Source: Methylobacterium sp. AMS5
Lineage (GTDB): Bacteria > Pseudomonadota > Alphaproteobacteria > Rhizobiales > Beijerinckiaceae
Reading direction: 5' to 3'
Assembly: GCF_001542815.1 (NCBI RefSeq)
Contig: NZ_CP006992.1
Coordinates: 5,213,501-5,277,500 of the forward strand
Length of the DNA stretch: 64,000 nt
Shown here: positions 43,745-52,756 of the stretch, piece after piece
Position numbering within the stretch: position 1 is the first letter of the stretch
Layout: every line of letters begins with the position of its first letter
Notes under the pieces: model-generated
Databases searched by the model: none
Told to the model about the DNA's origin: nothing
The model's input: the letters and a program-made list of their open reading frames with translations, nothing else
Translations under genes and position numbers: made by a program

Positions 43745-43788
43745 ATTCCCTCTAAGAGTGGTCCTACGGGGCCGCTTTTACCGATGCG

Positions 43789-43819
43789 CCCGTCCCGAGA
43801 AGATCGGGGCGGGTTTTTT
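43789..43819 (+). terminator. Rho-independent terminator of rplS
   Basis: A 10-bp stem (43789-43798 with 43804-43813, one G-U pair, GAAGA loop) followed by TTTTTTG and TTTT, 44 bp after the rplS stop. This is a strong canonical terminator. Confidence 0.92.
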
Positions 43820-43899
43820 GTTTTGTGTTTCCATGCACCTATGGAGAGAACTGGTACGGGCAGCCGGTGTGGCGTCCATCACAGGTCGATCTCCGATCC

Positions 43900-44148
43900 G
43901 GAGCCGAGCACGGACGCTTGTCGATCGCCGTTTCCGGACGATGCGACGGAGCGCGGCCTGCGCGCTGTTCTCACGCGGATCGGGGGCATTACCCCACCCG
44001 CGAGGTCTTCCCGTTCGGAAGCCGAGCCCGAGGAACGTATCACGCTGACAGCGACGCCGAGCGCAGCCGTATCTCGGGCGAGATCGCCTTCGACATTCTG
44101 ATGGAAACCGGGCTGCTCGTTCAGGCCGTGCCGCTGTGGGAGCGCGAA
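43900..44148 (+). pseudogene. Decayed MNT-type nucleotidyltransferase
   Basis: In the plus frame around 44005-44148 the translation reads FGSRARGTYHADSDA and then EIAFDILMETGLLVQAVPLWEREW. The first part is the MNT active-site signature (G-S-R-A-R-G-x-x-x-x-D-S-D), and the second the end of the domain with its typical P-L-W-x-x-E-W. About 15 residues between them, including the second catalytic Asp, are missing, and no start codon or N-terminal part is in frame. The gene is an internally deleted remnant. It precedes a HEPN remnant in the normal MNT/HEPN order. Confidence 0.6.
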
Positions 44149-44506
44149 TGGCGCCATCGCCAAAGCCTTCATCGGCGAGGCCGAGCGAGCGCCGGCGGCT
44201 CGGCTCCTTCTCGAAGTCGGCGATACCGAAGGCAGTTTCAGCCGGGCCTATCACGCCATGTTTGACGTCGCGTGAGCTTCGTTGATGGCGACCAGTCATC
44301 TTCGCGGCGGGATGGCGATCAAGACGCAGGCCGGAGTGATTGCCGCCTTCGGCCAAGCGCTGATCCAGAGCGGTCGAGGCGATGCCGCGTTCGGTCGCGC
44401 TTTCAATCGACTTCAGGACGTTCGCATCCGCGCCGATGACATGGCCGGAGCACCCTCGGCCGAGGAAGCCGATTGGGCTCTCGCTCAGGCCGAAGGGTTT
44501 GTCTGA
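44147..44506 (+). pseudogene. Decayed HEPN-domain protein, in-frame TGA
   Basis: A continuous plus-strand frame from 44147 reads GAIAKAFIGEAERAPAARLLLEVG, then SRAYHAMFDVA, then TGA at 44273-44275, then ASLMATSHLRGGMAIKTQ, VIAAFGQALIQSG and RIRADDMAGAPSAEEADWAL, ending at 44506. The YHAMFDVA segment and the whole layout are those of small HEPN proteins paired with MNT nucleotidyltransferases. The stop follows Ala and precedes Ala-Ser-Leu, where an Arg codon (CGA to TGA) is expected. The fusion with the MNT remnant on the 5' side is out of frame and the start is missing. Confidence 0.65.
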
Positions 44507-44588
44507 ACGATGCGAGAACGGTTCTTCCCGGATTGACGCCGGATCGTTCGCGCGGCCAAAGCCGACGATCCGGCGCGCCGGGGTGCCG

Positions 44589-45785
44589 TTACCCCCGCCG
44601 CAACGCCTCCAGCACCTTTCCGCCCGGTCGCCCGGTGGCCGGCATGCCGAGTTGGCGCTCGATCTCTTTGATCGCCTCGCGGGTCTTGGAGCCGACCTTC
44701 CCGTCCGGCTCGCCGACATCGTAGCCGCGGGCGGTCAGGCGGGTCTGGAGGTCGCGGCGCTCGGCACGCGAGAGCGGCGGATCGTCGGTCGGCCAGTCGG
44801 CCTGGACGCCGGGGCGGCCCCGCAGGCGGTCCGAGAGGACGGCGATGGCCAGCCCGTAGGACTCGGCGGCGTTGTAGGAATAGATCGCGTCGAAGTTCTT
44901 CGTCACGAGGAAGGCCGGGCCATTGATGCCGGCCGGCGCGATGATGCCGGCGGGCCCCTCCCCCGTCAGCGCCTTGCCATCGACGCGGGTGACGCCGAGC
45001 GAGGCCCAATGGCCGACGGCGTGCTTGTTCTTGCGGCCCGCAGCGGCGACGTTGAAGCCGCGCGGCAGCCGCACCTCGTAGCCCCAGGGCTGCCCGTTCG
45101 ACCACTTGGCGACGCGCAGGAAGTTGGCGGTGGAGGCGACCGCGTCGGCCACCGAATCGACCACGTCGCGCCGCCCGTCGCCGTCGCCGTCCACGGCGAG
45201 ACGCTGGTAGGTGGTCGGCATGAACTGCGTCTGGCCGAAGGCGCCGGCCCAGGAGCCGGTCAGCCGCGAGGCCTCGATGTCACCGCGCTCGATGATCTTC
45301 AGCGTCGCGATCAGTTCGCTGCGGAAGAAGTCGCGACGGCGGTTGCTCGAACAGGCGAGCGTGGCGAGGGACTGCACCAGCGGCATCTTGCCGAGGTTCT
45401 TGCCGAAATTGGACTCGACGCCCCACACCGCGGCGATGGTGTGACGATCGACGCCGTAGCGTGCCTCCGCGTTCGCCAACGCCTGGGCATGCTGGCGCAT
45501 GGCCGCGCGCCCGTCCTCGACCCGCTCTTCGTCGACCAGCGCCGACATGTAGTCCCAGATCGGCGTCTTGAATTCCGGCTGCGCCTGGGACAGCTCGATC
45601 ACCTTGTCGTCGTAGGCGATGTTGGCCGTCGCGGCGCGGAAGGTCTGGGCCGAGACGCCGGCCCCGGCGGCCTGCGCCTGGATGCCGGCAAGGCAGGATT
45701 GGAAGTCGGCTCGCGCGGGGCCGGCGAGAAGGCCGCTGGCAAGGGCAAGCCCGATCAGGCTGGCGCGGGTGGCTGGCGTCGGCAT
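44589..45785 (-). CDS. mltB: Lytic murein transglycosylase (MltB type) with peptidoglycan-binding domain
   Basis: A 398-residue periplasmic enzyme cleaving glycan strands of murein with formation of anhydro-muramic ends. A signal peptide (LIGLALASGLLAGPARA) precedes the SLT domain. The catalytic Glu is in AAVWGVESNFGKNLGKMP (about residue 124), and WAGAFGQTQFMPTTYQRLAVDGDGDGRRD is diagnostic of the MltB branch. A peptidoglycan-binding domain (LQTRLTARGYDVGEPDGKVG and TREAIKEIERQLGM) occupies about 330-395. ATG 45785; the gene is divergent from rpsD. Confidence 0.93.
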   Translation of the reverse strand: MPTPATRASLIGLALASGLLAGPARADFQSCLAGIQAQAAGAGVSAQTFRAATANIAYDDKVIELSQAQPEFKTPIWDYMSALVDEERVEDGRAAMRQHAQALANAEARYGVDRHTIAAVWGVESNFGKNLGKMPLVQSLATLACSSNRRRDFFRSELIATLKIIERGDIEASRLTGSWAGAFGQTQFMPTTYQRLAVDGDGDGRRDVVDSVADAVASTANFLRVAKWSNGQPWGYEVRLPRGFNVAAAGRKNKHAVGHWASLGVTRVDGKALTGEGPAGIIAPAGINGPAFLVTKNFDAIYSYNAAESYGLAIAVLSDRLRGRPGVQADWPTDDPPLSRAERRDLQTRLTARGYDVGEPDGKVGSKTREAIKEIERQLGMPATGRPGGKVLEALRRG

Positions 45786-45896
45786 GGGTCGGCGCTCCGT
45801 CAGAGTTCGGGGAGTCTCTCGCGCGATTCAGGCGATACGAGGGTTAACGAAAGGTGAGGACCGGGGTGCGACGGAGTCACGGCACGGGGCGCGGCA

Positions 45897-45925
45897 TTGA
45901 CCGTGCCGGCGTTCTCGTCTAGGCA
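45897..45925 (+). promoter_or_regulatory. Candidate sigma70-type promoter upstream of rpsD
   Basis: TTGACC (45897-45902) and TAGGCA (45920-45925) are separated by 17 bp, matching a strong housekeeping -35 and a weaker -10. They lie about 150 bp before rpsD and 110 bp from the divergent mltB start. No transcript data. Confidence 0.4.
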
Positions 45926-46072
45926 CCCGCTCGTGTTCGGGGCTCCGGTTTGGGGCCCCGTCGCATTTCATGCGCACCCGTGGGCGGTAACAGCCGCCCT
46001 GTCGCCCTCACCGCTCCGGCGAAGAGGGAGAGGAGGGCGCGTTCCTCAAAAATTTGTTCCAGAGGAACAGCG

Positions 46073-46690
46073 ATGTCAAAACGCATCCAGGCGAAGCACA
46101 AGCTCGATCGCCGCATGGGCCAGAACATCTGGGGCCGCCCGAAGAGCCCCGTGAACCGCCGTGAATACGGCCCCGGCCAGCACGGCCAGCGCCGTAAGGG
46201 CAAGATGAGCGACTTCGGCACGCAGCTGCGCGCCAAGCAGAAGCTCAAGGGCTACTACGGCAACATCACCGAGAAGCAGTTCCGCCGCTACTACGCCGAG
46301 GCGATCCGCCTGCGCGGCGATTCCGGTGAGAACCTGATCGGCCTGCTCGAGCGCCGCCTCGACGCCGTGGTCTACCGTTCGAAGTTCGTGGCGACCCCGT
46401 TCGCGGCGCGCCAGTTCGTCAACCACGGGCACATCAAGGTCAACGGCCGCCGGGTCAACATCCCGAGCTACCAGGTCAAGGCCGGCGACGTGATCGAGGT
46501 GAAGGAAGCCTCCCGCCAGCTCGAGATCGTGGTCGTGGCTTCGCAGCTCGCCGAGCGCGACGTGCCGGACTACATCGAGGTCGATCATCACAAGATGACC
46601 GCCCGCGTCACCCGGATCCCGGGCCTCACCGAGGTGCCCTACCCCGTGCAGATGGAACCGAACCTCGTCATCGAGTTCTACTCGCGCTGA
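46073..46690 (+). CDS. rpsD: 30S ribosomal protein S4
   Basis: A 205-residue primary rRNA-binding protein that nucleates small-subunit assembly. [20 protein letters not shown], the [20 protein letters not shown] segment and the S4 RNA-binding domain ([21 protein letters not shown], then [16 protein letters not shown]) are universal. The start ATG 46073 follows AGAGGAAC. The Cys4 zinc knuckle found in some bacterial S4 proteins is absent, as usual for alphaproteobacteria. It is a single gene here, not in the alpha operon. Confidence 0.98.
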   Translation: MSKRIQAKHKLDRRMGQNIWGRPKSPVNRREYGPGQHGQRRKGKMSDFGTQLRAKQKLKGYYGNITEKQFRRYYAEAIRLRGDSGENLIGLLERRLDAVVYRSKFVATPFAARQFVNHGHIKVNGRRVNIPSYQVKAGDVIEVKEASRQLEIVVVASQLAERDVPDYIEVDHHKMTARVTRIPGLTEVPYPVQMEPNLVIEFYSR

Positions 46691-46718
46691 TTTTTCGAGA
46701 TCGTCTCGAAATCCGGAA

Positions 46719-46743
46719 GGGCCGCCCCTCAGGGCGGCCCTTT
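46719..46743 (+). terminator. Rho-independent terminator of rpsD
   Basis: A perfect 9-bp stem (46719-46727 with 46732-46740, CTCA loop) followed by TTTCT, 28 bp after the rpsD stop; an A-tract upstream makes it partly bidirectional and suits the convergent gene as well. Confidence 0.88.
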
Positions 46744-46754
46744 CTCGTTTCGGC

Positions 46755-47810
46755 CTATTGCTGCGGCACGCCGCTCGCCAGCAGGCGAGTCAGTTCAGCC
46801 GCCGGCTGTTCCCGCGAGAGACCGACCGCCTGCCCGGACCAGAGCGGCGAGAACTCGCCCGAACCCGCCGCCTCCGCAGCCATGCGCAGGGGCTGGAGCG
46901 CCACCGCCGCGCCGGGAAAGGCCGGAGCGAGCGGGCTGACGGGTCCGAGCTCGCGCACGGCACGGGTGAGCAGGCCGCGGGCCGGGCGCCCGGTCGGCAC
47001 GTTGGTGAGCGCCGTGTCCTCGTCGCGAGCCGTCGCCAGCGCCGCACGATAGGGCGCGGAAATGCCGGCCTCGGGACAGCGCAGATAGGCGGTGCCGACC
47101 TGCACGGCCCTGGCGCCGAGGGCGAAGGCCGCCGCGACGCCGCGGGGATCACCGATGCCGCCCGCTGCGATCACCGGCACATCCACGGCGTCCACGATCT
47201 GCGGCACGAGGGCGATGGTGCCGATCTGCGAGGCGGCCGCGTCGGTGAGGAACATCCCGCGGTGACCGCCGGCCTCCGCGCCTTGCGCGATCACCGCATC
47301 GACCCCGCGCTCGGCGAGCCAGCGCGCCTCACGCACGGTGGTGGCCGAGGACAGGATCAGGCAGCCGGCGTCCCGCACCCGCCGCAGCAGCGGCTCCGCC
47401 GGCAGCCCGAAGTGGAAACTGACGACGGCCGGGCGCAGGTCGCAGACGACATCCGCCATCGCCGCATCGAATGGCGCGCGGTTCGCCATCGTCACGGGCG
47501 CCGCCGGGTCGAGCCCGAATTCTTCGTAGTAGGGGACGAGGGCTGCGCGCCACGCCGCCTCCCGGGTCGGATCGGGCGCCGATGGCGTGTGGCAGAAGAA
47601 GTTCAGATTGAACGGCGCGCCCGTCTCACGGCGGATCGCGGCGATCTCGCTGCGGATCTGTTCGGGTGTCAGCGCGGCGCAGGCAAGCGATCCCAGACCG
47701 CCGGCCGCACTGACCGCGACCGCGAGCGGCGCCTTCGGGCCCACCATCGGCGCCTGGATGATCGGGACGCCGATCCCGAGCCGCTGCACGAACTCCCTCG
47801 TTCCCGTCAT
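46755..47810 (-). CDS. Nitronate monooxygenase family flavoprotein
   Basis: A 351-residue FMN-dependent TIM-barrel oxygenase that oxidises nitronates such as propionate-3-nitronate to carbonyls and nitrite. FVQRLGIGVPIIQAPMVG at the N-terminus, NFFCHTPSAPD, VVSFHFGLP, VIAQGAEAGGHRGMF (phosphate-binding Gly-rich) and VPVIAAGGIGDPRGVAAA are the class I signatures. ATG 47810 is chosen; the frame extends 20 codons upstream but without conserved sequence. Likely role is detoxification of nitroalkane toxins. It converges with rpsD. Confidence 0.88.
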   Translation of the reverse strand: MTGTREFVQRLGIGVPIIQAPMVGPKAPLAVAVSAAGGLGSLACAALTPEQIRSEIAAIRRETGAPFNLNFFCHTPSAPDPTREAAWRAALVPYYEEFGLDPAAPVTMANRAPFDAAMADVVCDLRPAVVSFHFGLPAEPLLRRVRDAGCLILSSATTVREARWLAERGVDAVIAQGAEAGGHRGMFLTDAAASQIGTIALVPQIVDAVDVPVIAAGGIGDPRGVAAAFALGARAVQVGTAYLRCPEAGISAPYRAALATARDEDTALTNVPTGRPARGLLTRAVRELGPVSPLAPAFPGAAVALQPLRMAAEAAGSGEFSPLWSGQAVGLSREQPAAELTRLLASGVPQQ

Positions 47811-47970
47811 TGCGATCATCCCGATTCCGGTGGCGGCACGGATCATGAGGCCAAGGCCCGCCGCCGTCACGCCGCCGCCCCAACCTCGTCAACGCTCACG
47901 GCACCGTCCTTGCCCATCTCGGCGTGCCATCCAGAAGCGTGACCCATCCGCGGACAGGTCGCGCAGATCA

Positions 47971-49589
47971 TCAGCGCTCTGCCCTGCGCCAGATCTCGAT
48001 GAACGACAGCGCCTTCGCCCGCAGAGGCATGCGCTCGTCCGAGAGGGCATCGACGAAGTTCGCCAGACGCCGCGATTTCACGACCGTATAGGTCGTGAGC
48101 AGCAACACCCCTGCAAACACGACGATGACGGCGGCCAGCTTTTCGAGGCGTGTCGCGTGCGCGAAATCGAGCACGTTCATGCCCAGCACGGTTGCGGTGA
48201 TCGCGCCCACCATGAAGCAGATCGTGACGACGGTGAGTTTGAGAAAGAACCGTGATTGCCGCCGCAGCGACTCGCTGTCGAGATAGGCCGACATCGCCCC
48301 CAGAGACTGCCGGAGGTCCTCGTAGAGACGCTCCGTGCCGAGCTTGCCCGTGAGCAGCGAGAAAATCTCGCTCGACTGCGTCTGGTTCGAGGCTTGGTGG
48401 AACCAGTAGCGGTGGTTGAAGCGCAGGAATCTCTCTCCATCGAAAGTCGCATATCCTGCGCGAAGCGCCCGACGCTGCGACGGTCGGTGATGTCGAGGGC
48501 ATTCACCGAGACGGCCAGCCGATCGGCCATCATCAAGAGCGCGGCCTTGTGGAACCGGGCGATGAGAAACAGCTGGAAATAACGGTGCCGGAATTCGCCG
48601 AGCAGTCCGCGCTCGGGATCGACCGAGGCGGGGGAGACACCGGTTACCATCGTCAGACCCCACCCGCTGCAGGTCAGCCGCATGCCCGACGCGCCGCCGC
48701 GCCCCGGGTCATAGAACCGGTCGTGACAATACTCGTTCTCGAAATGCGCCAGATACGCGTCGGAATAGGGAAGCTCGTTCGCGTGCCCCGGCCCGGTATT
48801 GAGGCCGAGGCGGACATAGTCGGTGCGCGTGATCGTCGAGGGATCGGGCAGGGCGAGGAAGCCCATGCCGGGGATCCGGTAGTCCTCCAGGTGCCGGTAG
48901 CGGAGTGCCCCGGCGACCTCCGAGTGGTGGGGCACCATCGGTGCGAGCAGGAAATTCCAATGGGCCGCAACCCGGGCCGAGCGGTTGCGGCAGACGGCGG
49001 TGACGTAGCGGTCGCGATCCTCGAAGTCGGAGGCGGCGAGAACGACGCTGCCGGCTCCGAGCCATTCCATGCGCGTCAGGCAATGGAGCGGTCGCCCCTG
49101 ATCGTCCCAGCCGGACGGAAAGGTGCGGCCGATGCGGAACATGAGATCCTGCGCGGTCGCGAGTGGGAGACGATCGGCCGCGAGCTCGACGCCGAGTAGG
49201 GCCACGTCCAGGTCGTGGAAAAAATACAGGTCGATGTGAACGACATCGAATTCGATCGTCGGCCCCCCCTCGCCGAGCGTGACGCGGGCGGCTTTCACGT
49301 CGTCGCGGCGCACGACATGGATCGGTGACACGCCGTAGCCCCGGCCGGCCTCGCGCTGATGCGCCTCGCCGTAGAGGAAATGCTGGACGTGTGGGAGGAA
49401 CGAGACGAACTCGCGGTAATGGCGCTCCTGAAACAACCGGCAATCGCTCGGGAACTTGTCCTCGAGATGGTGCCAGGGCGGTCCGAGCTTCTGCCAATGG
49501 CGGGCTATCGGCTCTTTGCCGGTCGGTACGAGTTGCAGGGGCCAGAGCAGGATGTGGCGGAAGTGCTCCACGATCGGTTCCGACGACAT
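47971..49589 (-). pseudogene. CorA-like membrane protein gene with frameshift
   Basis: The first part is read from ATG 49589 (MSSEPIVEHFRHILLWPLQL) to about 48440, the second in another frame from there to 47971. The shift is at a GA run (plus-strand TCTCTCTC, 48430-48437): the sequence has ATG-GAG-AGA-GA-TTC where ATG-GAG-AGA-TTC keeps one frame, so one extra GA dinucleotide explains it. The repaired protein would be about 538 residues. Its C-terminus has two TM helices with GMN between them (LTVVTICFMVGAITATVLGMNV; LAAVIVVFAGVLLLTTYTV), the arrangement of CorA-type Mg2+ channels. The long N-terminal domain is unfamiliar. It could be a sequencing artefact, a pseudogene or slippage-controlled. 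Confidence 0.65.
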
Positions 49590-49888
49590 CCGGCACCCCG
49601 CGTCGCAGCAGAATCGGCGTGCCTGCGCATCACCCCTCGGTTTTTACGAGCGGTTTACGCCGCCGAATACAGTTTCTCCGGGCATGCCTGTGACAAAATG
49701 CAGGCTTTGAGCCTGATCGACCAAAGCAAGCCGTCTGGCGGTGCGAGAGCACACCGGCAGCCTGTTCGATGACAAGGGCCGGGGCCTGTCGGCTTCGACC
49801 GCGCCCGGCATTCGATGTCGGCACGAGGCTGCCTTGCCGTCACCTCATCCGGCCAGGGATCGGCGAAGGGATCGGCTCTTGCGATGCG

Positions 49889-50785
49889 CTACGCCTTGGG
49901 AGCGGCCGGGCGTTCCGTCGCCTCGACGGAGGCCGCGTTCGCACCCTCCTGTCGCACCCGCTTGCGGTACTGGGCGGTGCCGAAGGGGATCATCGCGAGA
50001 TAGGCCACGCTCACCGCCGCCATCGCCTCGAACGGGAAGCTGATGAGGAGGCCGAAGCCGACCACGACCACGAGGAAGATCGGCACCACGAGGTCGCGCG
50101 GCACGCGCTTGCCCCAGGTCTTGCCCGAGAAGGTCGGCACGGTGGAGACGACGAGGAGTGCGATGGCGAGCACGTAGACCAGGATCACCGGCCTGCCCCA
50201 GGCACTGAAGTCGAGGCCGAGGAAGTGCAGGTAGAGTGGCAGCATGCCCGTGATCGCGCCGGCCGGCGCCGGCATGCCGACGAAGTAGTCCTTCTTCCAC
50301 TCGGGGCGGTTGGGATCGTCGAGCATCGCGTTGAAGCGCGCGAGCCGCAGGCACATGGCGATGGCGAAGACCAGGGCCACGATCCAGCCGACCGATTTCA
50401 GGTTGTGCAGGGTGAAGCTGTAGAGGATCAGCGCCGGGGCACAGCCGAAATTGACGAAGTCGGCGAGCGAATCGAGTTCGGCGCCGAAGCGCGACGTGCC
50501 CTTGAGCAGGCGCGCGACGCGGCCGTCGATCCCGTCGAGGACGGCGGCGACGATCACCGCGATCACCGCCGGCTCGAACCGGCCCTCGAAGGCCAGCCGG
50601 ATCGCGGTCAGCCCGAGGCAGAGCGCGAGCAGGGTGATCATGTTCGGCGCGATCATCCGGAACGGCACCGGCCGGAACCGGCGCGGCCGATCGTTCGGGT
50701 CCGGCGCGAAGGGCGGGAACAGATCGTCCATGTCGTCGCTCGACTCGTCTCTCGACGTGTCTTTCGGCTCGTCGCTTCTCGCCAT
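49889..50785 (-). CDS. pssA: CDP-diacylglycerol--serine O-phosphatidyltransferase
   Basis: A 298-residue integral membrane enzyme making phosphatidylserine from CDP-diacylglycerol and serine. The CDP-alcohol phosphotransferase motif D-G-x2-A-R-x8-G-x3-D-x3-D is complete: Asp87, Gly88, Ala91, Arg92, Gly101, Asp105 and Asp109. Several TM helices follow (VGWIVALVFAIAMCLRLARF; VILVYVLAIALLVVSTVP). An acidic N-terminal extension (residues 1-35) and an Ala/Glu-rich C-terminus are additional to the core. ATG 50785 lies 20 bp after the psd stop, so psd-pssA form one operon for phosphatidylethanolamine. Confidence 0.95.
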   Translation of the reverse strand: MARSDEPKDTSRDESSDDMDDLFPPFAPDPNDRPRRFRPVPFRMIAPNMITLLALCLGLTAIRLAFEGRFEPAVIAVIVAAVLDGIDGRVARLLKGTSRFGAELDSLADFVNFGCAPALILYSFTLHNLKSVGWIVALVFAIAMCLRLARFNAMLDDPNRPEWKKDYFVGMPAPAGAITGMLPLYLHFLGLDFSAWGRPVILVYVLAIALLVVSTVPTFSGKTWGKRVPRDLVVPIFLVVVVGFGLLISFPFEAMAAVSVAYLAMIPFGTAQYRKRVRQEGANAASVEATERPAAPKA

Positions 50786-50805
50786 GTCGCTCTTCTGCAC
50801 AGAGA

Positions 50806-51516
50806 TCAGATGCGGCGGAAGGCCCGCTCCGAGCCGCCGCCGAGGTCGGCCAGCACGGTCTCGCCGGCCACCGCCTTCTGGCCGAGGCCGACAAGCACGC
50901 GGGTGCCGACCGGCAGGTAGACATCGACCCGCGAGCCGAAGCGGATGAGGCCGAAGCGCTCGCCGACTTGGCGGGACTCGCCGGCCGACACGAAACCGAC
51001 GATGCGCCGGGCCACGAGGCCGGCGATCTGCACCACGCCGATGCGCACCGGCTGGCCGCGATGCGTCGTCTCCATGACGAGGCCGTTGCGCTCGTTGTCC
51101 TCGCTCGCCTTGTCGAGCTCGGCGTTGAGGAACAGGCCCGGGGTGTAGTGGATCTGCCCGATCTTGCCGGAGACCGGCACGCGGTTCACGTGGCAGTCGA
51201 ACACGTTCATGAACACCGAGATCCGCAGCATCGGCTCGTGCGAGAGGTCGAGTTCGGCCGGCGGCAGCACGGTCGAGATCAGGTTCACGCGCCCGTCCGC
51301 GGGGGAGACGATGAGGCCGTCGCCGACCGGCACCACCCGCTCGGGATCGCGGAAGAAGTAGCAGACCCAGAGCGTCAGGATCAGGAAGATCCAGCCGAAG
51401 AACTGTGAGAAGTAGCCGAGCACCACGGTCAGCACGATGCCGATCAGGATGAAGGGGTAGCCCTCCTTGTGGATCGGCACGAGCGTCCGGCGGATCGTCT
51501 CGATGAGGTCGGTCAT
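50806..51516 (-). CDS. psd: Phosphatidylserine decarboxylase proenzyme (short form)
   Basis: A 236-residue decarboxylase producing phosphatidylethanolamine from phosphatidylserine. It self-cleaves at the Gly194-Ser195 site in [12 protein letters not shown], generating the pyruvoyl prosthetic group. Two hydrophobic segments near the N-terminus ([23 protein letters not shown] and [11 protein letters not shown]) anchor it in the inner membrane. [12 protein letters not shown] and [16 protein letters not shown] are diagnostic for the short Psd-A type. It is transcribed ahead of pssA. ATG 51516. Confidence 0.95.
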   Translation of the reverse strand: MTDLIETIRRTLVPIHKEGYPFILIGIVLTVVLGYFSQFFGWIFLILTLWVCYFFRDPERVVPVGDGLIVSPADGRVNLISTVLPPAELDLSHEPMLRISVFMNVFDCHVNRVPVSGKIGQIHYTPGLFLNAELDKASEDNERNGLVMETTHRGQPVRIGVVQIAGLVARRIVGFVSAGESRQVGERFGLIRFGSRVDVYLPVGTRVLVGLGQKAVAGETVLADLGGGSERAFRRI

Positions 51517-51578
51517 GGTCTCTTGAAGCTTTTCGCGCGGGGCGCTCCGCTGCCGGATGGCAGGGGCCTCGGCATCCG

Positions 51579-52514
51579 TCAACCGCCCGGTGGCGGACCC
51601 CCGGCCCGGGATGCCGCGGCAAGGCAGCCCGCGTCGAACAGGCGATAGGTGCGCCGTCCCTCCGCCTTGGCGGCGTAGAGGGCGGTATCCGCCAGCGCGA
51701 ACGGGTCCTGCACGTCTCGGCACAGCGCCGCACCGACAGAGGCGCCGAGCCGGTAGCGCCGCCCGCCATGGTCGAACGGGCGACCGAGAACGTCGACGAG
51801 CCGTTCGGCGTAGGCCGCGGCCTCGGTCGCGTCGGCGTCGAGAATCACGGCGAACTCGTCGCCGCCGATGCGCGCCACGAGCTCGGCGCGCGGGCAGGTC
51901 AGGCTGATTCGCCGGGCGGCTTCGCGAAGGCAGCGGTCGCCGGCCGGATGCCCGTGGGTATCGTTGATCGCCTTGAAGTCGTCGAGGTCGATCAGGATCA
52001 ACGCGCTCAGAGGGTCCCGCAGGCGGGCGTCGAAGCAGGCGCGGTTGGCAAGACCCGTCAGCGCATCGGTCTCGGCTTGGAGACGCATTTCCTCAAGTCG
52101 GCGGCGCTCCTCCGTGATATCCTGCTTCAGCCCGTAGAGCCGCATCGGCCGGCCGTTCCGACTCTCGACCGTGGCGGTGATGCGGATCCAGCGGTGCCCG
52201 CCACCGGCTGGCAAGAGTTCCGCATCGAGGCTGAACCCCCCTGCCTCCGCGATCGCCCGATCGCGCAAAGCCGTCAGCCGGCGCCGCGACGCGTCGGTAT
52301 AGAGAGCGAGCGTTCCGGGTCGCCCGATCGCGAGGCCGCGGGGCAGGCCGAACAGGTCGTAGACGCCGTCGCTCCAGGTCAGCCGCTCGTCCGGCAGGCT
52401 GCAGGTCCATAATCCCATACCGGCGACCCGCAGGGCTGGTTCGAACGGTGCCTCGGCCCGCGTCAGGGCCGCCCGCTGCGCGCTGATGATCGCCGCCTGG
52501 ATGCGCAACTGCAT
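51579..52514 (-). CDS. Diguanylate cyclase with PAS domain
   Basis: From ATG 52514 this encodes 311 residues; the true start may be an upstream non-ATG codon, since the open frame reaches 52703 but enters repeat R2 copy b. A helical N-terminus ([19 protein letters not shown]) precedes a PAS domain ([22 protein letters not shown] and [12 protein letters not shown], residues 24-138), then GGDEF ([12 protein letters not shown] at about 151, IGGDEFA at 216-222). The GGDEF signature is canonical, so it should make c-di-GMP. No inhibitory RxxD lies 5 residues upstream. The signal sensed by PAS is unknown. Confidence 0.85.
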   Translation of the reverse strand: MQLRIQAAIISAQRAALTRAEAPFEPALRVAGMGLWTCSLPDERLTWSDGVYDLFGLPRGLAIGRPGTLALYTDASRRRLTALRDRAIAEAGGFSLDAELLPAGGGHRWIRITATVESRNGRPMRLYGLKQDITEERRRLEEMRLQAETDALTGLANRACFDARLRDPLSALILIDLDDFKAINDTHGHPAGDRCLREAARRISLTCPRAELVARIGGDEFAVILDADATEAAAYAERLVDVLGRPFDHGGRRYRLGASVGAALCRDVQDPFALADTALYAAKAEGRRTYRLFDAGCLAAASRAGGPPPGG

Positions 52515-52680
52515 CCGCAGGCGCTCGAGTTCGGCGCTCTCGCCCGATCGCGCTCGCGGCAGATCCGGGTGCCTATCGTCGGTTGCGCGAATCGTGAGGC
52601 CTCGTGACGGTTGAGTGTACTGATATCTTTCGCAAATACGGCTTTCCGCAAGGTAAAGGCTGGGCCGGATCGCCCTGAAG

Positions 52681-52756
52681 GACCTCACAAAACGCCCGAC
52701 CACCGATCGTTTGACCTCTGGGGACGGCGGCGCGTCGGGCGTTTCGTGAGCGACAC
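52681..52756 (+). repeat. Dispersed palindromic repeat R2, copy b
   Basis: The best palindrome: CTCACAAAACGCCCGAC at the left and GTCGGGCGTTTCGTGAG at the right pair at 16 of 17 positions around a 30-nt centre with CACCGATCGTTTGACC and GGACGGCGGCGC. The element ends directly at the stop codon (TCA on the plus strand, 52757-52759) of the ABC exporter. Confidence 0.9.
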
